A stretch of 64,000 nucleotides of DNA from Aurelia coerulea. Taxonomy: Eukaryota > Cnidaria > Scyphozoa > Semaeostomeae > Ulmaridae. The notes under the pieces were generated by a model, which was given only the letters and a program-made list of their open reading frames with translations, made no database searches and was not told where the DNA came from. The stretch is from assembly GCA_039566865.1 (NCBI GenBank), contig CM076959.1:9717501-9781500 (forward strand), given 5' to 3'. How positions within the stretch are numbered: the first letter of the stretch is position 1; each line of letters opens with the position of its first letter. This document shows, piece after piece, positions 33,657 through 44,743 of this stretch. The translations under genes were made by a program, and so were the position numbers.

Positions 33657-35324
33657 GGCCAGGTCTAAAACGCGGACACCGCGGACATCGCGGACATATC
33701 CGCGCCATTTGCAAGTCCGCGTTTTAGGTTTTTCCCTATGTAAAAACCTAAAACGCGGACATCGCGGACATTTTCTAATTCTTTGAAATAAAGTGTTGAT
33801 AAGCATGCTTCTACAATCTTTATGCACACCGCTCCACAAAGAGTCACGGAGGGTTAGTTGTTGGCGATTTCTTCATGTCCGCGAAATCAATGTCCGCGTT
33901 TTAGGTTTTTACATAGGGAAAAACCTAAAACGCGGACATCGCGGACATTTTCCAATTCTTCGAAATAAAGTGTTGATAAGTACGTTTCTACAAACTTCAT
34001 AAACGGACACAAGTAAAAAGTAACTGAACCAAATGAAATACATAGATCAACGAGGGACAAAACTTGGTGTAACCTATTTGTATTTGTTACCTTTACGGAA
34101 AACTACTTGAACTTGATCTTGATGCCAGATAGGCACCCTCCATTGCCACATCTAAGAAAAGAGTCAAAAACTGTGATGACAATTCTTATTTTGTTAACTA
34201 GTATGTAGTACTTATCGTTTGACTTGTAAATGCTTTTGCAACGTCCCCCTGAAAAGCAGTTCTCGTGGACTGACGGGGCTCTGTCTTCAAAAAAATCCGG
34301 AAAAAATTTCTATCTTGTTTTAGAAATTATGGTACGCCTTTTTCGAAAGAGTGACACACCCCTCGCACAGGTCACTCAAAATGTTTTGACATTGTACAGT
34401 AATAGCAACTGTTGGGAATTATTTTTAGAGGGAATTATGTTATTTACTTGTTTTGAGATCTTACTAAGTAATTTGTGAGCTCTTTCTGCAAAGCTAAATG
34501 AATTTTACATTTCCGACATTAAAAACATAAGAAACACATGAGAAACTTTTGGTAATAAAATGGCCAGAAAATTTAAGAAACTGCCTTCCAGCACAAGACC
34601 ATAGTTCTTAGCTAAAAAATATCTTCTAAATTTCGTTTTATTTTGGTGAATTATAAAATGTCCGCGATGTCCGCGTTTTAGGTTTTTCCCTATGTGAAAA
34701 CCAAAAACGCGGACATTGATTTCGCGGACATGAAGAAAATCACCAACAACTATCTCTCCGCGAGTCTCTGTGAAGCGGTGTGCATAAAGATTGTGCAAGC
34801 GTGGTTATCAACACTTTATTTCGAAGAATTAGAAAATGTCCACGTTTTAGGTTTTGCCCTATGTAAAAACCTAAAACGCGGACATTGATTTCGCGGACAT
34901 GAAGAAAATCGCCAACAACTAACTCTCCGTGACTTTCCGTGACTCTCTGTGAAGGGGTGTGCATAAAGATCGTGGAAACGTGGTTATCAACACTTTATTT
35001 CAAAGAATTGGAAAATGTCTGCGATGTCCGCGTTTTAGGTTTTTCCCTATGTGAAAACCTAAAACGCGGGCATTGATTTCGCAGACATGAAGAAAATTGC
35101 CAACAACTAACTCTCTGTGACTCTCTGTAAAGGGTTGTGCATAAAGATCGTGGAAACATGGTTATCAACACTTTATTTCGAAGAATTAGAAATGTCCGCG
35201 ATGTCCGCGATGTCCACGTTTTAGGTTTTTCCCTATGTGAAAACCTAAAGCGCGGACTTGCAAATAACGCGGACATGTCCGCGATGTCCGCGATGTCCGT
35301 GATGTCCGCGTTTTAGACCTGGCC
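33657..35324. mobile_element. 1,668-bp palindromic element, CGCGGACA modules, 10-bp duplication
   Basis: Ends GGCCAGGTCTAAAACGCGG and its complement, flanked by a perfect 10-bp repeat GTATGTGAAA (33647-33656, 35325-35334). Inside, a module of about 190 bp is repeated: two copies in one orientation at the left, about three inverted copies at the right. Each module has a hairpin of TCCGCGTTTTAGG and CCTAAAACGCGGA around TTTTTCCCTATG, and an ATAAAGTGTTGATAA segment. A unique centre (about 34005-34650) includes a partial CGAGGGG-type MITE end at 34355-34372. No transposase frame is visible. Confidence 0.92.
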
Positions 35325-35334
35325 GTATGTGAAA

Positions 35335-36950
35335 TATTTGTTCCTATTTGCCTTTATGTTTGATGGTTAGAAATGAGGTCTGTTCTTTTGCCTCATTGCA
35401 AGCAGTGGCTACAAAAGGCCATGTAGCCATGTCAAGTATTTTACGGCTTCTGCTACCTAGCCACCCAGAAGGCCCGGAATTAGAATCTTGATTGTAATAA
35501 GGAGATGTACCTATGGGATGCGATCAAATTTGGCTGCGAGACCTACTGGGTCTATGGAGGTCTATGCATTCAAGATTCAAGGGGAAAGAATATCTTTTGA
35601 ATGCATTCTTTAAGTCGCTGATGAATAGACAGGGCAAAGGGAAAAACAGTATTTTCTTTGTCTCATCTCCATATAACGATGGATAAATCTTGTATTGTAA
35701 GCTTGGTGACTTGTTTGATTGTTTATCATCAATTTAGGGCATGACCATCCACCCTTTTTCCAGCCTGAGACATTGCTCAAGAGTTATTTTCCCATATTGA
35801 AATAAAAGAGAATAAATTCTGAACACCCAAACTTTGTCTACAGCACTTGATTTTGCAAAAATTGACTTGTTTTGAAACTTTGAACCTACCAGCAGTCAAA
35901 CAGCGTACAATGTAAGCGCAAAATTGGCCGCCTTATTAAAAATCCAAAACTGATAACCGGGCTGCCAATGCCTTTCATTTCGAAGGTCACAAACAAAGTG
36001 ATTGTGTCTCACAGATGGCTTCCAAGACAAACGATTTGGTGCTCCTATTATTAGAATCAGGAAACTAATAATGCGACAAATGCTTTCAAAATATTTGAAG
36101 GACGTAAAAGGATTCTTGTTGTACAAGATGAACAAATGATAAAAGAGTTGAATTAGGGCTGTCTCTATGGTCTCCAAATGAACAAACACTGATATCAATC
36201 TTGCTACGTCACCTCCCTGAGTCGTGAAGGAGAATGAGCTCCTCCGCTGCTCAAACTCAAGTTGGGACAGTAACTGATTTCTGGATTTTTACTTGAAAGA
36301 AAGTGTTATTAGACTAATAACGCTAATATCACTACCCACTGCCCCTGCTAAACAATATTTTCTTGGTCAGGATTCCTTAAAGTTCCACAAATGATCACTT
36401 AACGGACTTTGATGAAGATAAGGCTCAAATCCTTACTGGTTGCCAGAGCATGCGGAAATCATCCAATTTCATGCTTGTCAGCCAATGAGATCACCGCTTT
36501 CTAGCCCCTGGAGACCAAATCGGTCATTTGAGGTAAATTTTCTAGCTCCCTCACTAAAACTGAAATGGATGCTAAAATACTTCAGTTATTTGCAATTTTT
36601 TAAAATAAATCAGTTGTGGGGATGTCTGTCCAGAGTTGTTTACAAGTTTAGGCACATAGCTTTTTTGGGGCCGGAGCTGCGTTCATTTTCCGGTCGAAGA
36701 ATATTGACCTTCTTTGAAATATCTATAGAAATCGCTACAAATGAGGTATACAGATAAGAATTTCAGCAATTATGCATACTGACCTGAGCAATAACCCAAA
36801 CTCCTTCACTGCTATCATGTGTCAAAATTGGAGGCAATTTCTAATGATTTCTGGCAGAGACATCATTTGGGCCTAAGCTCTTTCTCGCTTAAAACTCATT
36901 CCATTGCACCTAAAAAGTTATGGTAAAATTCTTGAGCTAAATACTGCACT
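35335..36950. other. unannotated
   Basis: No gene or clear element is supported. Frames of about 100 codons at 35896-36198 (minus) and 36440-36757 (plus) lack family features. Confidence 0.35.
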
Positions 36951-36953
36951 TAC

Positions 36954-37112
36954 CCATGACTCAGGCACAAGTTTGACTTCGTTTGGGAGAGACTGTGCAG
37001 AGAAAAATATGGACCGAGGAAAGTTTGTGCAATTCGCCCACAACTGGTTGTTTCTTATAAAAAATTGCTAATAAAAAAGGCAAACGAAGTCAAACTTGTG
37101 CCTGAGTCATGG
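36954..37112. mobile_element. 159-bp hairpin with perfect 32-bp arms
   Basis: The arms 36954-36985 (CCATGACTCAGGCACAAG...) and 37081-37112 (...CTTGTGCCTGAGTCATGG) are perfect complements; the 95-bp loop is unrelated. Perfect pairing suggests recent origin. Confidence 0.85.
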
Positions 37113-37319
37113 ATATCTTGAAGAATGGAGCCCCCAACTTTTACCAAATTCCATCAACTTTACTAAAAGTTGATTGTAGAGAAATGTATGTGAAATTTCA
37201 CCACCTGCCAATAGTGTTTTGTCATTATCAAGATCACGAAAGAAGAAATCAATTTTAAACGAGACACTTTTAAAACAAGTGATGGTGCTCTTGCCTCAAA
37301 GTAGTTCAACTACTAACTC

Positions 37320-37765
37320 AGGGGGGTACTCTGGTATATTTAGGATAGGGGTGCTCAGGCTGGGGTACACAGCATCAACCAATATGAATAAATTTTGGCA
37401 TAAATTTGAACCCAAAAAAATAATTTTTCGCACACAACATTAAATATACGAAAAAGGACCTTATCATATTGATACCTTATCATATTGATATCTTCTAGTG
37501 TATCTAGATCTTCAATTTTTGTTTTGGTTTTAGTAATGTTGCTTGATTTTAGTTTTGTTTGTAAAGTATATTTTTCTCTATTATTTTTACTTTTTCCCAC
37601 ATTTGAGACCCAAAAGGTAAGCCAGAATTTCAAGAACCAAAAAAATAACCGTAAAAATGATTGATCCAAGAAGATAATTTGTACACAAATTTTAGACCCA
37701 AAAAAGTAACCTAAGCATCCCTTTAAAGGGGGAGCATCCCTGAGCACTACTAAGAGAGCTCCCCC
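37320..37765. mobile_element. probable GGGGGGTACTC-ended element
   Basis: Left GGGGGGTACTCTGGTATATT then GGGGTGCTCAGG; right GGGGGAGCATCCCTGAGCAC then AGAGCTCCCCC. The left end resembles the CCCGGG family's GGGGTACTTAGTATATTTGT. Boundaries and duplication are not resolved. Confidence 0.5.
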
Positions 37766-38403
37766 TTTAAGTATATCATTCCATACAGTTTACCTTGTTT
37801 CTTTCTTTCATATTTGTATATTGTATTGATTTCACGTATGGATATATTGAATTTGTGTAATGTTGTCTGATAGTCCTGTGGTTTGGTTATCTGTTTGTAT
37901 GGTTATTTCAAAAAGTTGTAGAAGAATTTGAAATGTTAAAACTGAACTGAACAACAATTAATTGAAATAAGAACAAATTACAAAGAGAGTTATTGTTGTT
38001 CACGTTAATTTTTTTGAAAATATATTTCTCTGGTTTTACTTACTGAAAACTGAAACTGAATAATTGCTTGTCAATGACTTCTTTGGCATGGATCCTGTTT
38101 TAACCAAATATCACATGCCTCCCTCAATGTGTGATCTATCACAAAATCAAATGAAAAGGCTTGATAAAATATGAAATTGGTATCATTTTAAAAATCATTA
38201 CTGTTGTACTGTAATTAAAGAAAGTAATTATGTATAACTGTTCAAATTTACAGTACAAAGATTTAACACCAACAAAACAACAGAGGAAGAAACTTGAGAA
38301 AGACACAAAATAAAGATAGCCAACAGCAATGGAGCTTAAACAGACCAGATGGCTTATATGCCAGTCTAGATGAATCATAACATTGGTTTGGCACGCAATT
38401 CAG
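37766..38403. other. unannotated, AT-rich
   Basis: No gene or clear element is supported; this could be intron if the exon candidate at 38404 is real. Confidence 0.3.
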
Positions 38404-38532
38404 GACAGGCAATGTGGTATGTTTCTTGGGGTAGCAAAGACAGCGCAGACGGGATGGATGACAAAGCAAAAGTTGGGACAATTGCTCATGGCAAATGGAA
38501 AGGAGAAAGAATGGCTTTCTTGAAAGTTACTG
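38404..38532 (+). CDS. candidate single host exon (129 nt, phase 1-1)
   Basis: A 43-codon open segment is bounded by CAATTCAG| upstream and |GTAAGCACCC downstream, consensus-like acceptor and donor. Both boundaries fall after the first base of a codon, so the exon is symmetrical. The encoded segment (GQAMWYVSWGSKDSADGMDD, then KAKVGTIAHGKWKGERMAF) has protein-like composition, unlike the surrounding AT-rich frames. I do not recognise the family, see no partner exon nearby, and the polypyrimidine tract is weak. It may equally be a chance frame. Confidence 0.25.
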
Positions 38533-39050
38533 GTAAGCACCCAATTTCTTTGCAAGTATTATCCAAGATACAGTACTGCTACTGGTGTTACCTGCATTAA
38601 CACTGTCTTCTTATGTAAGACGTCTTAAGAATTTTTGAAAAAGTTCTTCACTCCTTAGTAAATCCTGTATAAAATGTTTACAGTCTTTCACACTTTTGAG
38701 AATTATGATTAGAATGGCCTTTCTGGGAATGGTGTGCAAGTGCACCTACACACCTTGGCACATGCCTTCTCTTCCAAGAAGTGGTATTGATCGCACGCCT
38801 TATCCTGTAACCAAATTCTTTTCTCACGCATGGCTCGCTGGAGAGCGGATGCGTTTTCTGCACTGTAAATCTATTTTTGTTGGGATTTAGGCTAAATAAG
38901 ATAAGTGAGGCAACAAGAAGCAAAAAATTAGAGAGAGGCGGAGACACATTAAACAAAAGGCGAAAAATTACCTATTGTGTGCAAACTAATGTGATTAAAG
39001 ATCAACGAATAATGATATTGTAGCTACACTTTGAGCAGAACTGATTTATT
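38533..39050. other. unannotated
   Basis: No further exon or element is supported. Confidence 0.3.
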
Positions 39051-39318
39051 TTTTCCTTTGTATCATCATCGTCTTTACTCAGTTTTGATGCTATTTTACA
39101 GTCAAGAGTCTTTCATGACATTTTTTATTCAATTTTGATGTCGCTCTTTCTATCATTATCATCACTTTATTTTCATTGGTATTTTTTACTATTCAGTATT
39201 CCATTATTCAGTTTCGATATTATACTAACTACCATATACTATCATTATCATCACTTAATTTCGATGCTATACTACTATTCAGTGGTCTTGTTTTTTGCTA
39301 TCATTACCATTACTTGAT
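39051..39318. repeat. diverged pyrimidine-rich tandem repeat
   Basis: Four or five imperfect units of ATCATTATCATCACTT plus TTTYGATGCTAT and CTATTCAGT words, period about 60-70 bp, ending in a TTTCTTCAG word where the next repeat begins. Confidence 0.6.
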
Positions 39319-39524
39319 TTCTTCAGCGAATATGGGTCGCCCTTTTTGGCTGAAATTTGTTACCAGTAGTTTTTACTGGATTCTAAAGGAGCAGAACTGG
39401 ACTGGGCCTGGAGAGTGTGGCAAATGGCAAAATTGCCAGACTAATGCTGATAACATCAGCAATGAAATCTTTTTTTTTTTATCACAAATAGAAACAACTA
39501 ACTACAACGAAATATAAATATTCT

Positions 39525-39581
39525 GTGGCTGCCATAGCTGGAAAGGACATGATGTCATCGAGTTCCAACTACGGCAGCCAC
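39525..39581. repeat. 19-bp stem hairpin
   Basis: GTGGCTGCCATAGCTGGAA pairs with TTCCAACTACGGCAGCCAC with two mismatches around a 19-nt loop containing GACATGATGTC. Unassigned; could be a small MITE or a transcript hairpin. Confidence 0.7.
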
Positions 39582-40163
39582 TTACATCAATGGTAAAATC
39601 TACATCAAATTTAAAAAAAAAGAACAAGAACAAGAACAGCACAGGTGTCTCAGAATGAAGAACTCCCTTGACCTTATAGCAGTTGCTTGACTCTCAAACG
39701 AGCACAGATAGATGAGACACCTAAAGAAATTTGGCTCTTGATGAAGCCTATTTATATTTCTATTTTATCTGGGATGAGACATCCCTCCCACACTCTCAGG
39801 TAGTTTCGCTCTCGCATTTATTTTTGCTTCTTCAGTGGGTTCGAGCCCATTTTGCTGAAATTTTGTTGCCAGCAATATTGTTCTGCATTCTAAGGGAGCG
39901 AGACTGAAGCGGGGCAGGAGAGTGTGGCAAATGGCTAAACTGCTCGACTAACGCATCAACAGGGAAGTTTGTCTTTTGATGAAGTCTATATGTCAGTTTT
40001 ATTCTGGGATGAAACATCCTGTTTTATTTGCATTCAAAATTCCCCTGTAAATATCTATCGTATATGAGTACTCAACAGCTAGCGAGCAATCAGGATGTCT
40101 CCTTTTTCAGTGCAAACAGGAACATTTTTGAATTTCAGAAAAATCGAGAAAATTAGAAGTTAC

Positions 40164-40235
40164 TACCGCCGGGAATCCAACCGCGGATCTCCTGCTTTCC
40201 GGGCAAACGTCTTAACCACTAGACCACAGTGGCAC
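40164..40235 (-). pseudogene. tRNA-derived sequence (SINE head or pseudo-tRNA)
   Basis: On the minus strand an A-box-like TGGTCTAGTGGTTAAGACG and a B-box-like GGTTGGATTCC are spaced as in a tRNA. A 5-bp anticodon stem TTTGC/GCAGG with loop CCGGAAA can be drawn. The acceptor ends (GTGCCAC against GGCGGTA) pair poorly and position 33 is C rather than T, so a functional tRNA is unlikely. A tRNA-derived SINE is the better reading. Confidence 0.6.
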
Positions 40236-40356
40236 GTTTTAATGTCCTCGATTTTAGCCCCTCATAGTATATATATATATATAGATATCGTTTTGGATAA
40301 ATTCATTAGAGTTATTTTACTTTGCACATAATGACAATTTTCATTCCATTTTTTGT

Positions 40357-40440
40357 TTTAGTAGGAATCAATTAGCTGTCATTTAGCTGTCACTTTTAAT
40401 CGCCTATTATAAAGAGATTAGTTGTCACTTTTAAACGCCT
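40357..40440. repeat. dispersed repeat shared with 55376-55432
   Basis: GTAGGAATCAATTAGCTGTC, ATTTAGCTGTCACTTTTAA and CGCCTATTATAAAG recur, slightly changed, at 55376-55432. The words GTCACTTTTAA and CGCCTGTTATAA are also repeated locally at 40415-40445. Confidence 0.65.
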
Positions 40441-40725
40441 GTTATAAGCATTTCGATAACAACCGCTTATGTTTTTAGGAGTTTCGTTTCATGTACCCAT
40501 TGTAGGACTCTCAATGAATGGTTCCATCATTTAACAAGCGCTTGCCGAAACTATTTGGTTAGAGTGCTTCACGTTCTGCGTTCGTAATCGAATTCCACAC
40601 TCTCAGGTAGTCTCGTCGCTCCCGCATTTATTTTTGCTTCTTCAGCGGGTTCGAGCCCATTTTGGATGACATTTTTTCACCACATTCGCCACAACCCTGC
40701 AACAATATGCGAATGCAGTCAGAAT

Positions 40726-41047
40726 CCCGGGGGGGGGGGAGGGGTCCGTGGTAGGCTAGGTTGTTGTGCCATTTTTTAAGGGTACCTTTTTCATGATACA
40801 GTCTGGATTTATGGGTATGGCCTTCAGCGATTTTTATATTTTCCGGATTTATTGGCATGATTTTCTGTAAAACTTCATTTATGGGTGAACTTTTTTTGGC
40901 TTTTCCCGATTTATGGGAATACTTTTCAGAAATTTTCTGAATTTATGGGTGTACTCTTTAATTTTCTGGATGGATGGGTGGTATTTTTACGCTTTGAATG
41001 GCACAACCCTGTATCATGGAAACTTTAGTTACCCCCCCCCCCCCGGG
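40726..41047. mobile_element. CCCGGG-family MITE, perfect 8-bp duplication
   Basis: 322 bp with CCCGGGGGGG and CCCCCCCGGG ends; perfect flanking GTCAGAAT at 40718-40725 and 41048-41055. The interior is a diverged repeat of GGATTTATGGG words and differs from the 19.6/31.2-kb subfamily. Confidence 0.9.
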
Positions 41048-41402
41048 GTCAGAATATCACTTTATAGGATTTGAAGGAAAAGTTAGAATGTGTTCAGTAT
41101 TCTGCTTCACTAGCTGTAACAGAAACAGAGACAGGAGTATGACGAGAGAAGCTATACACGGAGTTGGGGGTTAGAATTGCTAAATCTTCGAAGGTAGAGT
41201 AGACGCCTTACCTTGTTCTACAAGTCTATAAATAATCAACACCTGCATATACCATGGATGATAATGCGCAGTTCAACAAAGGGTAACGAAAATGGTGTAA
41301 ATGGGGCCTTTTTAGTTAAGAAATATTTCACGCCCTGTAGGTAGCTCCATGTGCAGCAGGTGGAGCCAGACAGTCAGCCGGCTACTGTTCGCAATAAAGA
41401 TC

Positions 41403-41568
41403 AACTAAAGATAGGAGCATGGAAAGTTCGCACTTTATTCGACAATTGAGAATTCGCAAATGTGTTTAGCTAGGAATGGAAAGATTAAATATAGATATAT
41501 TGGAATTATGTGAAGTGAGATGGACAGGTGCAAGAAAGATTACCAAATATGATTACACATATTTTTTT
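41403..41568 (+). pseudogene. LINE ORF2 N-terminal endonuclease (APE) fragment
   Basis: Reading with one frameshift gives LKIGAWKVRTLFDN, then MERLNIDILELCEVRWTGAR. This is the start of the APE-like endonuclease of a non-LTR retrotransposon; the WNVRTL-like motif and the acidic residue in the EVRW segment are the first catalytic-site elements. An in-frame stop after LFDN and a shift before MERL break it. It ends where the TTTCTTA repeat begins, so only about 55 codons remain. Confidence 0.7.
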
Positions 41569-41985
41569 GTAACAAATTGCCCACGAGAAACTCAACTCTC
41601 AGATCACCAAAATTAAGAAACTCTAGTACTCATCAATCTTGGACTCATCAATCGAGGAAATTAATGTTGGTGTACTGCAGGGTTCATTCCTTGGACCTCT
41701 TTTGTTTATATATTAATATATTAATTTTGATAAAGGAAATCCTTAACATATTTACTTTATTTTCACTTGATTTCTGTATCATAGTACTCGTAAGATACTT
41801 GAGTAATGTCTAAAACATTGGAAAGGCTTCAAACTTTTTTTTTTTAATGTTCACGAGGGGACAGTTAGTGAACATAAAGATTGTTATGCAACCTCTAAGG
41901 GACTTGTAAGAAACTCTGAGTACTAACGATGCGATAATTTTAAGAAACTTTCAGTACTGGCTTAAATTCTTAGTTTCTTAGTGTA
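41569..41985. repeat. third copy of TTTCTTA foldback family, carrying an RT scrap
   Basis: CCCACGAGAAACTCAACTCT, AATTAAGAAACTCTAGTACT, then TACTTGAGTAATGTCTAAAA, TTCACGAGG and AGTGAACATAAAGATTG match the foldback core at 2530-2800 in order. Between them, 41660-41710 reads INVGVLQGSFLGPLLF, a LINE motif-B fragment, so a piece of RT lies inside the repeat copy. Confidence 0.75.
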
Positions 41986-43390
41986 TACCGGGTCAGTAAA
42001 AAGAACAAAAACAAAACAATGCCCGTTTGAAAGGTTCTTGGATATCAAGACGATGATATCGGGAAATATGTCATTTAATGAAATTGAGGGATGTAAGCGA
42101 AGGTTAACCGGATTAGGTATGGCATGGGTCGACTACAAGAAAGCGTATGATATTGTGCCTCACTCTTCGCGAAGCGAAGAAAGTGTATGCTAATGTTTGG
42201 GGTGGCGGAAAATGTAACTAAAGTCTTAGACATGAGTATATAACTAAAGTTTTGGACAAGTGGTGTACAGAATTAACATCAGGTAGGTGGCAGTATGTTG
42301 GGAAAGGTGAAAATTAGGAGGGGAATTTTCCAGGGTGACAGTTTGTCATTGCTCCTATTTGTGATGGCTTTAAGTCCATCAACATTAATTCTGAGGAAAA
42401 GTAAAGATGGATATGATTTGGCAGGGCGTAGGAGAGTGGTGAATCACCTCTTGTTTGTGGATGATTAACAACTCTATGGAAAGAGTGAGAAACAGGTAGA
42501 CACACTCCTCAACACTGTGCGTGTTTTCAGTCAGGATATTGGGATGCAGTTTGGCATCAACAAATGTGCTGTTCTTGTTTTGAAAAGAGGAAAACTGATA
42601 CGATGTGAAGGAATAGAAATGCCCAACAACCAGGTTATTAAGTGTTTAGGGGAAGAAGAGGGATACAAATATCTTGGCATGTTAGAGGCAGATGGAGTGA
42701 AGCATATGGAGATGAAGGAAAATGTCACAAAGGAGTACTATAGAAGGGTGAGAAAGATCTTGAAATCGAGATTGAATGGGGGGAACGTCATTAATGCAAT
42801 AAACGCACATGCTGTTGCAATAATAAGATGTGGAGCTGGTATGATCAAATGGACAAAAGAGGAATTGAGAAATATCGACGGACAAACAAGGAAGCTTATG
42901 AATATGCACTGAGCACTTCACCCTCAAGTGGATGTTGATAGATTGATGGCAGCTCAAGACCAGGCCTTAAGGACAAATGTAATTAAGAACAAAAGTGACA
43001 AACAAGAGATATCCCCCGTGTGCAGGCTGTGTGGGGAAAGAGAAGAGACCATCAGCAATATTGTTGCAGAGTGTACGAAACTTACACAGAAGCAATATCG
43101 CTACTGGCGCCATGACAGGGTTGCAGTGGTTATACACTGGATATTATGCAAAAGATTTGGATTTCCCCATAGTGATCAGTGGTATCAACATATCCAAGAA
43201 AGAGTATTGGAAAATGAAAATGTAAAGCTATTGTGGGACTTTTCAATTCAGACGGATCACCACCTTGAACACAATGAACCTGATATAGTAATACACGAGA
43301 AAACTAACAGGGTATGCTATATCATAGATGTTGCATGCCCATTCGATACAAGGGTAAAGAGCTGGAGAAGATTGAACGTTATCAAGATTT
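41986..43390 (+). pseudogene. RLE-type LINE (R2/NeSL-like) RT and endonuclease, decayed
   Basis: Reading across frames gives motif A AWVDYKKAYDIVPHS (about 42121), motif B RRGIFQGDSLS (about 42318), and motif C LLFVDD followed at once by a stop (about 42465), then YKYLGM, KSRLNGGNVINAINAHAVAI, and LHPQVDVDRL. The tail (42928-43392) has CRLCG...ECTK zinc ligands (with N in place of the usual H) and PDIVIHEKTNRVCYIIDVA, the PD...D arrangement of the restriction-like endonuclease of R2-group elements. Multiple stops, a duplicated stretch near 42210-42250 and a frameshift before ELEKIERYQDL mark it as dead. The N-terminus is lost. Confidence 0.8.
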
Positions 43391-44330
43391 AGATCACTTT
43401 GCCACAAATCGCCCAAATTACATTCTGAGAGCGAATGTGCTAAAGCTAGGGATGGTGGATCACTACCTTATCTTTGCAATAACGAAAATAAACGCAAAGC
43501 GACTCATAGATAAGCAAGTAAAACTAGTCGAAACGCGTAGCCTTAGAAACTACGATGAGCAGCTATTCCTAAACGAATTGTCAGCCATTGACTGGAACGA
43601 GATTCTTGCTCCGACTGATGGTGACCCTGATCTCATGGCCTCCGTTTTTAATAGTGTTATTTCGTCTCTTCTAGAGGTGCATGCACCACTAAAGCGTAGA
43701 AAGGTAACTAGCCATCATGCTCCTCGGATTACAGCCGAATTAAAAAGCCTGATGAAGGAACGTGATTTAGCTAAAAAGAGATCTGAGAAAGATGCTTCCT
43801 ATTGGTCAGACTATAAGAAATTGCGGAACAAAGTCACTAATCAACTTCGTACAAGGATACAGGAATATTACCATAACCTTATTGACGAAACGCAAAACAA
43901 TCCGAAGGCTATGTGGAAAACAATAAATAAGGTTTTGCATAAGAACTCAAATCACACTGTTACTCAAAACATCCTTTTTGAATGTACAGAACTTAAATCA
44001 TCCTCGCAAATTTCAGAAGCTTTCAACAAACATTTTACAACGGTTGGACCTAAGTTAGCGGAGAAAATTAAAAGTCAACCTTCTCATGACCCTCGTAAAT
44101 ACCTTGGAAACAACTCCAATGGTACCAAATTTAAATTACAGCCAGTAAGCGTAGGGTATGTAGAACGCGCTATAAGAGCCCTGAATAACTCCAAATCTCC
44201 TGGTGCTGACAGAATCCCCGTCAAAATATTGAAAGATGCTGTAGACTTTGTGTCAAAACCACTGACACTAATAAACAATGCATCTTTAAAAAGGGGTATT
44301 TTTCCCCAGACCTGGAAATTAGCCAGAGTA
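43391..44330 (+). pseudogene. APE-type LINE 'B', part 1 (endonuclease end to RT fingers)
   Basis: The first segment of one LINE broken into four pieces. It opens with GMVDHYLIFAI, matching the SDH-containing end of the APE endonuclease (S replaced by V), followed by the linker with KRRKVTSHHAPRITAELK and the RT start ALNNSKSPGADRIPVKILKD and FPQTWKLARV. The frame is open over about 310 codons until it meets the TA-flanked MITE at 44331. It begins at 43391 inside the RLE-type LINE, at its YQDL codons. Parts 2-4 follow at 44744, 46555 and 50504. Confidence 0.88.
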
Positions 44331-44741
44331 AGGCCCGTTTTATAAGTCGTGCCGCGCCGTGCCGAACCATAAAAATTTGAGTTCGACTGAGGTTCGACTT
44401 AGAGCGCCTCTGTTTTATAAGGAAAATATTTTGCCGTGCCGTGCCGCGCCGAACCACAGTGACGCATGTGCATGTTAGGTATGGTTCGGTTGCACACCCA
44501 CAACAAACAATGGCTTTTGTCGTTTTGCGCATGTGTGAAAATTTTGAGGCACGGTGCGACTGAAATTTTGTTTTATAAGTCGCACCAGGTCGACCCAGTC
44601 GAGAAGCCTTTAGCATATGGTTCGACTCAGTCGAACCAAGTGTCAATTTGGTTTTATAAGAGTCGCGCCGCGCCGAACCAGACAAAATTGTTCGAAATTC
44701 ACTCGATTCGGCACGGCGCGGCGCGACTTATAAAACGGGCC
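44331..44741. mobile_element. 411-bp MITE inserted in LINE B, TA duplication
   Basis: Ends AGGCCCGTTTTATAAGTCG and CGACTTATAAAACGGGCC; TA at 44329-44330 and 44742-44743. Removing the element and one TA rejoins the LINE reading frame exactly (ARV then TPIHKAG), which confirms the boundaries. The interior repeats TTTTATAAG plus GTGCCGCGCCG words in both orientations. A TA duplication fits mariner/Tc1-like mobilisation. Confidence 0.95.
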
Positions 44742-44743
44742 TA

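Larger units (their letters stand above)
39310..40680. repeat. cluster of three related repeats (GGTTCGAGCCCATTTT family)
   Basis: Related segments occur at about 39317-39455, 39790-39970 and 40590-40670. Shared words are TTTGCTTCTTCAG, GGTTCGAGCCCATTTT, TGAAATTTTGTTGCCAG, GGAGAGTGTGGCAAATGGC and CACACTCTCAGGTAGT. A GATGAAGYCTAT...CTGGGATGARACATCC block is also repeated at 39737-39784 and 39976-40019. The GGTTCGAGCCC word looks like a tRNA B box, so this may be a SINE family. Confidence 0.6.

Noticed and set aside
33576..35276. Several frames repeating NVRDVRVLGFYIGKNLKRG-like peptides
   Set aside because: They follow the repeated hairpin modules of the CGCGGACA palindrome on both strands and are broken between modules.
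40164..40235. Functional tRNA gene
   Set aside because: Acceptor stem pairs poorly and position 33 is not T; better explained as tRNA-derived SINE sequence.
42161..42185. TCTTCGCGAAGCGAAGA palindrome as a regulatory site
   Set aside because: It lies within the decayed RLE-type LINE at a frameshift; a local duplication is more likely than a protein-binding site.
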